From positions 1-33,517 of the forward strand of contig NZ_PJIZ01000077.1 of NCBI RefSeq assembly GCF_021596505.1: a stretch of 33,517 nt of DNA, in the 5' to 3' direction. Origin of the DNA: Nostoc sp. CMAA1605 (GTDB taxonomy: Bacteria; Cyanobacteriota; Cyanobacteriia; Cyanobacteriales; Nostocaceae). Positions 6,409 to 14,492 of this stretch are shown here, one piece after another. A program made the translations under genes and the position numbers. Position 1 is the stretch's first letter. Each line of letters opens with the position of its first letter. The notes beneath the pieces were generated by a model. The model had not been told where the DNA came from and made no database searches. It saw only the letters and a program-made list of their open reading frames with translations.

Positions 6409-9027
6409 ATGCAACCGACTAATCCAAACCAATTTACAGAAAAAGCTTGGGAAGCGATCGCCCACACTCCTGAGATAGCTAAACAGCATCAACAACAGCA
6501 GATAGAAAGCGAACACCTGATGAAAGCCCTCCTCGAACAAGAGGGTTTAGCCAGTGGGATTTTGACGAAAGCAGGTGTGAACTTACAAAAAATTAGCGAT
6601 CGCACCGAACAATTTATCCAACGTCAACCAAAAGTCTCAGGAAACAGCACTTCTGTATACTTGGGGCGGAGTTTAGACACGCTGTTAGACCGTGCTGAAG
6701 GACATCGGAAAGATTTCCAAGACGAATATATTTCTATTGAACACCTATTGCTGGCTTACCCAAAAGACGATCGCTTCGGCAAAGGTTTATTTCAAGAATT
6801 CCGTTTAGATGAAAACAAACTAAAAGATATTATTAAACAAGTTCGTGGGAGTCAAAAAGTGACCGACCAAAATCCAGAAGGCAAGTACCAATCGCTGGAA
6901 AAATACGGGCGTGACCTCACAGAAGCAGCCCGTCAAGGTCAACTTGATCCGGTGATTGGGCGCGATGATGAAATTCGCCGCACTATTCAAATTTTGTCTC
7001 GCCGTACCAAAAATAACCCTGTGTTGATTGGTGAACCAGGTGTGGGTAAAACTGCGATCGCGGAAGGTCTAGCACAGCGTATTGTGGCGGGTGATGTTCC
7101 CCAATCTCTCAAAGACCGCAAGTTAATCTCTCTCGATATGGGGGCGATGATTGCGGGAGCGAAATTCCGAGGAGAATTTGAAGAACGTTTAAAAGCTGTC
7201 TTAAAGGAAGTCACCGAATCCGGCGGGAATATAGTTCTATTTATCGATGAAATTCATACCGTCGTCGGTGCTGGTGCAACTCAAGGCGCGATGGATGCGG
7301 GTAACTTACTCAAACCCATGTTGGCGCGGGGTGAGTTGCGTTGTATCGGGGCGACTACTTTAGATGAATATCGTAAATATATAGAGAAAGACGCAGCTTT
7401 AGAAAGACGTTTCCAACAAGTTTACGTAGATCAGCCCAGTGTAGAAGATACCATCTCTATTTTGCGGGGATTGAAGGAACGCTATGAAGTTCACCACGGG
7501 GTGAAAATTTCTGATAGTTCCTTAGTTGCAGCCGCTACCTTGTCTAGTCGTTATATTAGCGATCGCTTCCTTCCAGATAAAGCCATTGACTTGGTAGACG
7601 AAGCCGCCGCTAGGCTCAAAATGGAAATTACTTCTAAGCCAGAAGAACTAGACGAAATTGACCGCAAAATTTTGCAGTTGGAAATGGAGAAGCTGTCTTT
7701 GCAAAAAGAAAGTGATGCAGCTTCCCGTGAACGGTTAGAAAGATTAGAAAAAGAACTGGCGGATCTCAAAGAAGAACAAAGAACCCTCAACGCTCAATGG
7801 CAGTCAGAAAAAGATATCATTACCAAAATTCAGTCTGTCAAAGAAGAGATTGATAAAGTTAACTTAGAAATTCAGCAAGCCGAGAGAAACTACGACCTCA
7901 ACCGCGCCGCCGAATTAAAATATGGCAAGTTAACCAATTTACATCGCCGACTCGAATCCGCCGAAAGTGAACTCGCTAACGCCCAAAGAACCGGCAAATC
8001 GCTATTGCGGGAGGAAGTCACCGAAGCGGACATTGCGGAAATTATTTCTAAGTGGACAGGAATTCCCATTAGTAAGTTAGTGGAATCGGAGAAAGAGAAA
8101 CTCCTACATTTAGAAGACGAATTGCATCACCGAGTCATTGGACAATCCGAAGCGGTGACGGCTGTTGCTGATGCGATTCAGCGATCGCGCGCTGGTTTGG
8201 CTGATCCCAATCGTCCTACTGCTAGCTTTGTCTTCCTTGGCCCCACAGGCGTAGGTAAAACCGAGTTAGCCAAAGCTTTGGCGGCGTATATGTTCGACAC
8301 CGAAGAAGCATTGGTGCGGATTGATATGTCGGAATATATGGAGAAACACGCGGTTTCACGGTTAATTGGTGCGCCTCCTGGTTATGTAGGCTACGAAGAA
8401 GGCGGACAACTCACGGAAGCGATTCGTCGCCGTCCCTATGCAGTGATTCTCTTTGACGAAATCGAGAAAGCACACCCCGATGTGTTTAATATTTTCCTGC
8501 AAATTCTCGATGATGGTCGTGTGACTGATGCCCAAGGTCATACCGTGGACTTTAAGAACACCATTATTATTATGACCAGTAACATCGGTTCACAGTATAT
8601 TCTCGATGTGGCTGGGGATGATTCCCGCTATGATGAAATGCGTCATCGGGTAATGGAAGCCATGCGGAGTAGTTTCCGTCCTGAGTTTCTCAACCGGATT
8701 GATGAAATTATTATCTTCCACGGTTTGGATAAGCGAGAATTACGGCAGATCGTTCAATTACAAGTGGAAAGATTACGGGAAAGATTGGGCGATCGCAAGA
8801 TGTCCCTACGCCTCTCAGAAGCGGCTCTTGACTTTTTAGCCGAAGTAGGATACGACCCTGTATTTGGGGCGCGTCCACTCAAGCGAGCGATTCAGCGTGA
8901 GTTAGAAACGCAAATTGCTAAGGCGATTTTGCGCGGTGAATTTAACGACGGAGATACAATTTTTGTCGATGTCCAGAATGAAAGATTGTCCTTTAGTCGT
9001 TTACCTGTTGAGGTGTTTAGTAGTTAG
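6409..9027 (+). CDS. clpB: ATP-dependent chaperone ClpB (Hsp100 disaggregase)
   Basis: ClpB is the cytosolic hexameric AAA+ machine that rescues aggregated proteins with DnaK/DnaJ/GrpE. The 872 residues match the family length. In order: the Clp N-terminal double repeat (about 1-150), the first AAA+ domain with GEPGVGKT near 205-212 and LFIDEIHTVVGAG, the long coiled-coil M domain (about 410-530, heptads rich in K, E and L), the second AAA+ domain with GPTGVGKTE near 607-614 and ILFDEIEKAHPDV, and the C-terminal small domain with DPVFGARPLKR. No disruption is visible. The start lacks a clear Shine-Dalgarno sequence. Cyanobacteria often have more than one clpB, and I cannot say which paralogue this is. 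A strong terminator follows. Confidence 0.97.
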   Translation: MQPTNPNQFTEKAWEAIAHTPEIAKQHQQQQIESEHLMKALLEQEGLASGILTKAGVNLQKISDRTEQFIQRQPKVSGNSTSVYLGRSLDTLLDRAEGHRKDFQDEYISIEHLLLAYPKDDRFGKGLFQEFRLDENKLKDIIKQVRGSQKVTDQNPEGKYQSLEKYGRDLTEAARQGQLDPVIGRDDEIRRTIQILSRRTKNNPVLIGEPGVGKTAIAEGLAQRIVAGDVPQSLKDRKLISLDMGAMIAGAKFRGEFEERLKAVLKEVTESGGNIVLFIDEIHTVVGAGATQGAMDAGNLLKPMLARGELRCIGATTLDEYRKYIEKDAALERRFQQVYVDQPSVEDTISILRGLKERYEVHHGVKISDSSLVAAATLSSRYISDRFLPDKAIDLVDEAAARLKMEITSKPEELDEIDRKILQLEMEKLSLQKESDAASRERLERLEKELADLKEEQRTLNAQWQSEKDIITKIQSVKEEIDKVNLEIQQAERNYDLNRAAELKYGKLTNLHRRLESAESELANAQRTGKSLLREEVTEADIAEIISKWTGIPISKLVESEKEKLLHLEDELHHRVIGQSEAVTAVADAIQRSRAGLADPNRPTASFVFLGPTGVGKTELAKALAAYMFDTEEALVRIDMSEYMEKHAVSRLIGAPPGYVGYEEGGQLTEAIRRRPYAVILFDEIEKAHPDVFNIFLQILDDGRVTDAQGHTVDFKNTIIIMTSNIGSQYILDVAGDDSRYDEMRHRVMEAMRSSFRPEFLNRIDEIIIFHGLDKRELRQIVQLQVERLRERLGDRKMSLRLSEAALDFLAEVGYDPVFGARPLKRAIQRELETQIAKAILRGEFNDGDTIFVDVQNERLSFSRLPVEVFSS

Positions 9028-9058
9028 TTAACCAAAAATTAACTCATCTATATTGCCA

Positions 9059-9100
9059 GCAAAGACGCATTTTTATTCATATGTGTCTTTGCATTTTTTG
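9059..9100 (+). terminator. Rho-independent terminator of clpB
   Basis: GCAAAGACGCA (9059-9069) pairs with TGTGTCTTTGC (9082-9092), an 11-bp stem with one G.T pair around a 12-base loop, followed by TTTTTT at 9094-9099. It lies 32 bases after the clpB stop. Confidence 0.85.
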
Positions 9101-9142
9101 CTATTTTCAATCATTGAATTAATTTATGGTTGGAATGCTGTA

Positions 9143-9245
9143 ATACCAATTCTCTATGAAGTTGCACCAAATAAATGATGTAGAGACGTTGCATACAAAG
9201 TCTCTACAGTATGGAATAAAGTACATCTTCATCAAGAAATGGTAT
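9143..9245. mobile_element. MITE-like 103-base element
   Basis: The ends are imperfect inverted repeats: ATACCAATTCTCTATGAAG at 9143-9161 against a right end that reads ATACCATTTCTTGATGAAG on the other strand. In the middle, TGTAGAGAC (9179-9187) pairs with GTCTCTACA (9200-9208). There is no coding potential. This is the layout of a small non-autonomous palindromic element, and similar TGTAGAGACG hairpins are common between genes in Nostocales. Confidence 0.65.
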
Positions 9246-9503
9246 GAGCAGAATAGTTATTTTTTATCTGGGAATAAATTTAATATTTAACTAATATCGA
9301 ATTAGGATAATTAGTATGGATTTTTACTCAGCATTCATCACAGGCTAAATGCTGGGCTACCGCTAACAAACTCACCATCGGCTAACACCGCACTCTGCTA
9401 ACAGCACTTTCAAGTTAGACTCGGAATATATATGGTTTAATTAGTAATAAGATTCTTATTTTTTTATAAACACATATAGTTCATTTATTTTGGTAAAAAC
9501 ACG
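9246..9503. other. Region upstream of deoC
   Basis: About 260 AT-rich bases without a gene. CAGCATT near 9330 and AATGCTG near 9348 can form a weak hairpin. The deoC promoter is presumably here, but I could not assign it. Confidence 0.4.
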
Positions 9504-10183
9504 ATGGCAGCAGACTATCCAGATATTGATATTGCGCCATTTATCGATCATGCCTTGTTAACGCCAACAGCTACACCAGAGCAGGTTGAGCAATGGTGTC
9601 AACAAGCTGATAGATTTAATTTTGCGTCGGTGTGTGTATACCCCGTTCATGTCAAACAAGCCACAGAACTTCTACATGGGAAAAAACCAAAGTTTGTACA
9701 GTCATTGGTTTTCCCACAGGGGCGACAACGGGGGCTGTGAAGTTATATGAAGCGCAAGAAGCAACAGAAAACGGGGCTACAGAGTTAGATGTAGTCATGA
9801 ATTTAGGTTGGTTAAAAATTGGTAAAACTGATGCTATTCACCGAGAAATTGCTGAAATCTGTGAGGAGACTGGGCAAACAGTCAAGGTGATTTTGGAAAC
9901 TAACCTATTGACAGATGCAGAAAAAAAACTAGGGGCTGAAATTGCAATGGATGCAGGTGCAGCCTTCCTAAAAACCAGTACAGGCTGGAATGGTGGGGCG
10001 ACAGTCTCCGATGTACGGCTGTTGAAGGAAGTTGCACGGGACAGAGTTGGAATTAAAGCTTCTGGGGGAATTCGTACCCTAGAGCAAGCCTTAGACTTAA
10101 TATTAGCGGGTGCGACTAGATTAGGCACATCTCGCGGTATTGATTTGATCCGAGGGCGCTATAACTTGGAGAAAGATGGATAG
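9504..10183 (+). pseudogene. deoC: Deoxyribose-phosphate aldolase, frameshifted
   Basis: DeoC cleaves 2-deoxyribose 5-phosphate to acetaldehyde and glyceraldehyde 3-phosphate in deoxynucleoside salvage. Frame one (9504-9740) runs from MAADYPDIDIAPFIDHALL to HGKKPK and then goes out of register. Frame two carries the rest, KVCTVIGFPTGATTG to the end at 10183. One extra A in the run of six A at 9681-9686 would join them as HGKKTKVCTVIGFPTG. All key parts are otherwise intact: the Asp in ELDVVMNLG, the Schiff-base Lys in FLKTSTGW and the Lys in GIKASGG. The absence of other damage suggests a recent mutation, a base-calling error in the A run, or slippage that restores the frame. recO follows 72 bases later. 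Confidence 0.88.
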
Positions 10184-10217
10184 TCTGAGTCATTTGTCAT
10201 TTATTTTTTGTCTTCAC

Positions 10218-10257
10218 ATAATGACTAGTGACTAAGAACTAATAATTAATAACTAAT
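10218..10257. repeat. AACTAATA-type short tandem repeat before recO
   Basis: Degenerate units GACTAGTGACTAAGAACTAATAATTAATAACTAA (in pieces of seven to nine bases) run straight into the ATG of recO, leaving no recognisable ribosome binding site. Confidence 0.45.
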
Positions 10258-11254
10258 GAGTAGAACCTATAAAGCCACGGGTATTAATCTTAAAACCCAG
10301 GTGCTGGGAGAATCAGATAAAATAGTAACCATTTTGACAAGGGAATTCGGGTTGATTCGAGCAGTAGCCCCAGGCGCGCGCAAACACAATTCTAGTCTTG
10401 GGGGTAGAAGCGGGATGTTTGTAGTCAATGACCTACTGATTGCTAAGGGGCGATCGCTCGATAAAATTACTCAAGCCCAAACAGTGAAAACTTATCCTGG
10501 TTTAGCCCAAGATTTGGGAAAATTAGCAGCGAGTCAGTATTTAGCGGAAATAGTTCTTTGTCAGGCGTTAACTGAACATCCCCAAGAAGAACTATATGAA
10601 TTACTCAATGAACATCTCCAGCGTTTAGAAACTGTACCCAAAAATCAGCAGTCTAGTATTTTAGCCTGTCTCGCCCATGCGGTTTTCCACTTCTTAGCAT
10701 TAGCAGGACTCACCCCCCAAGTCCAAACCTGTTGCTTAACTCAACGTCATCTCACCCCAGACTGGACAAATCCCCATTGGCAAGTAGGCTTTAGCATCTC
10801 ATCAGGTGGCATTGTTTGTTTAGAAGCTTGGGAAAATTTGCGAAAAGCCGCCATTAGGGAAGCAGGGGGGCAGGGGGGCAGAGAGAACTCTGAGCGGAGG
10901 TTTCCTCCGCTCAGAAGTTCGGAGGAGCAGGGGAGAAAAATCATTACCCAGTCCCCAATCCCCAGTCCCCAATCCCCAGTCCCCAGTCCCCAGTCCCCAA
11001 CCCCCCAATACCAAACCGTTATCCATCGCCAAGAAATCCCCGTGATTTCTGTCAGATTAAATTCTTATGAACTGGCCATGCTCCAACAGCTCTCACAACC
11101 AGAGATAATGCAAAGTAGCACCATCAAAGATGAAAGCTGGTTATCTGTAGAGCAGATTTTACGCCAGTATGCTCAGTATCATTTAGGTCGCCCTATTCGC
11201 TCCGCCTCTTTAATCGATTCTTATTTTGCTGCCAACCATGATGCAACCGTCTGA
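10256..11254 (+). CDS. recO: DNA repair protein RecO with an in-frame repeat insertion
   Basis: RecO binds single-stranded DNA and, with RecR, helps load RecA on SSB-coated DNA. The OB-fold N-terminus is clear: TGINLKTQVLGESDKIVTILTRE, GLIRAVAPGARK and the GGRSGMF segment. A helical middle follows and the C-terminal part is VISVRLNSYELAMLQQL to the end. At 332 residues it is longer than the typical 240-270, because residues about 200-252 are an insertion made of GGQGGRENSERR, a palindrome-encoded piece and SPIPSPQSP-type repeats. The reading frame stays open across it. The MFS-side reading frame starts inside its last codons (ATG at 11238/11241). Confidence 0.9.
   Translation: MSRTYKATGINLKTQVLGESDKIVTILTREFGLIRAVAPGARKHNSSLGGRSGMFVVNDLLIAKGRSLDKITQAQTVKTYPGLAQDLGKLAASQYLAEIVLCQALTEHPQEELYELLNEHLQRLETVPKNQQSSILACLAHAVFHFLALAGLTPQVQTCCLTQRHLTPDWTNPHWQVGFSISSGGIVCLEAWENLRKAAIREAGGQGGRENSERRFPPLRSSEEQGRKIITQSPIPSPQSPVPSPQSPTPQYQTVIHRQEIPVISVRLNSYELAMLQQLSQPEIMQSSTIKDESWLSVEQILRQYAQYHLGRPIRSASLIDSYFAANHDATV
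10862..11007. repeat. STRR and hairpin block inserted within recO
   Basis: In order: two GGGGGGCA units (10864-10880), a hairpin with an 11-bp perfect stem (10890-10900 with 10904-10914, loop TTT) extended by GAACT/AAGTTC with one bulge, then heptamers CCCCAGT/CCCCAAT from 10948 to 11007. The same heptamers recur between genes elsewhere in the window, for example at 16852-16902 on the opposite strand. Confidence 0.85.
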
Positions 11255-11465
11255 TTTTGATACGAAAATTCTGCCGTTGTCACCCCCACACGCCAGAAAA
11301 CAGAATAGGGCATCGGCTCCTACTACTGCACCCAGTTATTTAAATGCTGTTCCTCATTCACTGCCCATTCACACCCACAGCCAAGAAATGTCCGGTGAAG
11401 GCATTTCCCATCAAAATAAATCTTGGACATCGGAAAAACTCAACCAGATGTACCAGAGCCTTTAA
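11241..11465 (+). CDS. Short reading frame, likely the shifted N-terminus of the MFS gene
   Basis: About 75 residues start at ATG 11241 (or 11238), overlapping the end of recO, and stop at 11465. They are polar, Pro/Ser/His-rich and show no domain. Near the end the frame reads SWTSEKLNQMYQSL. One more A in the five-A run at 11434-11438 would give SWTSEKTQPDVPEPLKLMQP and join smoothly to the MFS reading frame. I therefore think it is the N-terminal extension of the transporter, separated by a one-base deletion. It could instead be a short coupled ORF. Confidence 0.45.
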   Translation: MQPSDFDTKILPLSPPHARKQNRASAPTTAPSYLNAVPHSLPIHTHSQEMSGEGISHQNKSWTSEKLNQMYQSL

Positions 11466-11470
11466 AGCTA

Positions 11471-12883
11471 ATGCAGCCAGATGACAATCCTGCTGGTGAA
11501 CAAACTAATGGACATAGTAATCATCAACAGTCCACTACTCCAAAAACAGAATCCCCATCAGCAGGTGATTCTGGTGTTGGAGGAGTCATAACTTCCGATG
11601 GGCAGCCACAGCAGGGTTTTGGGGCTGTCCTGAAAAATCCCAACTTTCTCGCGCTTTGGGGTGGTCAGGTATTTTGTCAGCTAGCAGATAAAGTCTATTT
11701 AGTATTGATGATTGCTTTGATTAACAGTGAATTCCAAGGCAGCAATCAAAGCATCAGTGGTTGGGTATCGGCTTTAATGATGGCGTTCACGATTCCGGCT
11801 GTGCTGTTTGGTTCGGTGGCGGGTGTGTTTGTCGATCGCTGGTCAAAAAAGGCTGTGTTAGTTGCTACTAATGCTTGGCGGGGCATTTTAGTTTTAGTAA
11901 TTCCTCTGTTACTGTGGTTGACTCATGATTGGCAGCCCATAGGGATGCTACCTGTAGGTTTTGCGATTATTTTGGCGGTAACTTTTTTAGTGTCTACCTT
12001 GACGCAGTTTTTTGCCCCAGCAGAACAGGCGGCGATTCCTTTAGTAGTTAAAGAACAGGATTTACTCTCAGCGAATTCTTTATATACAACCACAATGATG
12101 GCATCGGTAATTGTGGGGTTTGCTGTAGGAGAACCGTTACTTGCTTTGGCGGATACGATTTGGGCGCAACTGGGTGGTCATAACGGCTTTGGGAAGGAAC
12201 TTTTGGTGGGTGGTAGCTATGCGATCGCCAGTATTATTTTGTTATTACTAGCCACTAACGAAAAAACTCACGCCCCAGAAACGGAATTTCCCCACGTGTT
12301 GTCCGACTTGCAGGACGGTTTACGCTATCTCAAAGAGAACTATCATGTTCGTAATGCCTTACTGCAATTGACCATTTTATTTTCTGTGTTTGCCGCACTG
12401 ACGGTTTTAGCTGTGCGGATGGCAGAAATTATTCCTCACTTAAAAGCTTCTCAGTTCGGCTTTTTATTGGCGGCTGGTGGTGTGGGAATTGCTATTGGTG
12501 CGACCTTGATTGGTCAATTCGGGCAACGTTTTTCCTATAATCAACTGAGCTTATTTGGCTGCGTAGGTATGGCAGCATCTTTAATCGGTTTGTCTGTATT
12601 TACCACACAATTGGGTTTAGTCTTACTTTTAGTCACAACGCTGGGTGTGTTTGGGGCTTTGGTGGGTATTCCCATGCAGACAACCATTCAAACAGAAACT
12701 CTACCAGCTATGCGGGGTAAAGTCTTCGGCTTACAGAATAACGTTGTGAATATTGCCTTATCTCTACCTTTAGCATTAGCAGGGGTAGCGGAAACCTTTG
12801 TGGGTTTAAAAGCTGTATTTATGGGATTAGCCGCGATCGTCATTTCTGGCGGGATTTTAACTTGGTATAACTCCCGTGATTAA
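11471..12883 (+). CDS. MFS transporter (MFS_3-like)
   Basis: This is a membrane transporter of about 470 residues from ATG 11471. The first 55 residues are polar and likely cytosolic; then FLALWGGQVFCQLADKVYLV begins the membrane domain. About 10-12 hydrophobic segments follow, with a loop FVDRWSKKAVLVATNAWRG that matches the D-R-W-x-R/K loop 2-3 signature of the MFS. The second half starts after LRYLKENYHVRNALLQL. The substrate is unknown; relatives are often annotated as permeases or efflux pumps. The open frame extends upstream to a TTG at 11423, and the true N-terminus may be in the shifted frame described separately. It lies directly after recO. Confidence 0.88.
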   Translation: MQPDDNPAGEQTNGHSNHQQSTTPKTESPSAGDSGVGGVITSDGQPQQGFGAVLKNPNFLALWGGQVFCQLADKVYLVLMIALINSEFQGSNQSISGWVSALMMAFTIPAVLFGSVAGVFVDRWSKKAVLVATNAWRGILVLVIPLLLWLTHDWQPIGMLPVGFAIILAVTFLVSTLTQFFAPAEQAAIPLVVKEQDLLSANSLYTTTMMASVIVGFAVGEPLLALADTIWAQLGGHNGFGKELLVGGSYAIASIILLLLATNEKTHAPETEFPHVLSDLQDGLRYLKENYHVRNALLQLTILFSVFAALTVLAVRMAEIIPHLKASQFGFLLAAGGVGIAIGATLIGQFGQRFSYNQLSLFGCVGMAASLIGLSVFTTQLGLVLLLVTTLGVFGALVGIPMQTTIQTETLPAMRGKVFGLQNNVVNIALSLPLALAGVAETFVGLKAVFMGLAAIVISGGILTWYNSRD

Positions 12884-13223
12884 TATCAGCTATTTCATCC
12901 AAATTTTTTATCAATGCCAGGCGATCGCTTCTGCATTCAAAGCCAAACCTTTCATGCTAAACTAATCTCATAAAAATTTGACTTAACTTTGCTGGCAATC
13001 AGTTGGATACTTACCAGGAATCCCTGTGATCAACGTACTTCTACTTACAAGTGAAAAACACAGTAAATCAGCCCATAGACTATCTGCTTTATAACAGAAT
13101 CAAGCCGATTTTTATGGTCAGTTTAGAGTGAAAACACAAGCAATAGGCAACCAGCAACCCGACAGATAACACAAACAATTCAAAATAAATAATCAACCCT
13201 GCTCTTCTGATAGCTGATCAAGA
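12884..13223. other. Intergenic region before the glycosyltransferase gene
   Basis: About 340 bases with no gene or repeat that I can support, apart from one HIP1 palindrome (GCGATCGC near 12922). It presumably contains the promoter of the glycosyltransferase gene. Confidence 0.4.
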
Positions 13224-14363
13224 ATGCGTATAGCCTGGATTGGAAAAAAGTCACCCTTTTGTGGCAACGTTACTTACAGTAGAGAAATCACTAACTCTTT
13301 GTTAGATCGCGGGCATCAAGTTAGCTTTCTACACTTTGCTCAAGAAGAATCTGAAAGTGACAATTGGCCAAACTTTCAAGAAGTTTCTTTGCCTTTCATT
13401 TATAAATCGCAGGTTTACACCATACCAACTTTAAAAGCCACAAAGGTTTTAACAGAGTCACTTAGGGAAATCAAACCGGATATTGTCCACGCTTCTTTGA
13501 CTTTATCTCCCCTAGATTTTTTTCTACCGGAAATTTGTGATCAATTAAATTTGCCCCTAGTGGCTACATTTCATACGCCATTTGCAGGGAAAGGGGCGAA
13601 GCTAATTTCAGGAACCCAGCTTTTAGCCTATCAACTCTACGCGCCTTTTTTGGATAACTACGATCGCGTCATTGTCTTTTCTCAAATTCAGCGAGAATTG
13701 TTAGGCAATATGGGTGTACGCGACAAAAAAATTGCAGTTATTCCCAATGGTGTAGATATAGATAAATACTCTCCTGGTTATTCGGAAGTTAAAGCAGAAT
13801 TCAAAGCAGAACGTTTGTTTGTTTATCAAGGCAGAATCGCTCCCGAAAAAAATGTAGAATCTCTATTGAGAGCTTGGAAGCAAGTCAACATGGGAGCAGG
13901 TAGCAAATTATTAGTTGTTGGTGATGGCCCTTTAAGAGCTTCTTTAGAGCCATTTTATGGTGCTGAATACGGTATTATCTGGCTAGGATTTGTCGCTGAT
14001 GAAGAGCGACGCATTAAGATTTTACGCGGTGCAGATGTCTTTATTTTGCCTTCATTAGTGGAGGGATTGTCTTTATCTTTATTAGAGGCGATGGCTTGTG
14101 GACTAGCTTGTATAGCCACAGATGTCGGTGCAGATGGGGAAGTCTTAGAAAAAGGTGCAGGAGTCGTTGTCAACCCGAAAACTGCGCGATCGCAACTACG
14201 TACTCTGTTACCCTTATTTCAAGACCATCCTGAATTAACAACTTTGCTAGGACAAAAAGCCAGAAACCGTGTACTAGACCTTTACACTCTCAGTAAAAAC
14301 ATTACTAAATTAGAAGAACTTTATCAAGAAGTTTTAGCATCACAGCCTGTAGGTCTGATTTAG
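13224..14363 (+). CDS. GT4-family glycosyltransferase
   Basis: This 379-residue protein is a GT-B fold, retaining glycosyltransferase. The N-terminal acceptor half begins MRIAWIGKKSPFCGNVTYSR and includes ATFHTPF. The C-terminal donor half has VIPNGVDIDKYSP, YQGRIAPEKN, LLVVGDGPL and the E-x7-E motif in VEGLSLSLLEAM that contacts the nucleotide sugar. It has no membrane segment, so it likely acts in the cytosol or at the membrane surface, making lipid-linked or envelope glycans. Sugar and acceptor cannot be told from sequence. It has its own leader and no close partner gene of the same pathway. Confidence 0.88.
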   Translation: MRIAWIGKKSPFCGNVTYSREITNSLLDRGHQVSFLHFAQEESESDNWPNFQEVSLPFIYKSQVYTIPTLKATKVLTESLREIKPDIVHASLTLSPLDFFLPEICDQLNLPLVATFHTPFAGKGAKLISGTQLLAYQLYAPFLDNYDRVIVFSQIQRELLGNMGVRDKKIAVIPNGVDIDKYSPGYSEVKAEFKAERLFVYQGRIAPEKNVESLLRAWKQVNMGAGSKLLVVGDGPLRASLEPFYGAEYGIIWLGFVADEERRIKILRGADVFILPSLVEGLSLSLLEAMACGLACIATDVGADGEVLEKGAGVVVNPKTARSQLRTLLPLFQDHPELTTLLGQKARNRVLDLYTLSKNITKLEELYQEVLASQPVGLI

Positions 14364-14492
14364 GATTGATACTCAGTTAAAAAGATGCGCCGGAACTTGT
14401 CTTTTATTCTGAAAATTGATACCCGTTAATTTGACTGAATTTTCGGGAATTATGTATATATGGTCATACCTTCCCCATGAAGTCAATTAATA

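Noticed and set aside
11423..11470. TTG at 11423 as the real MFS start
   Set aside because: There is no ribosome binding site, and the text upstream in the other frame joins better after a one-base correction; ATG 11471 was used instead.
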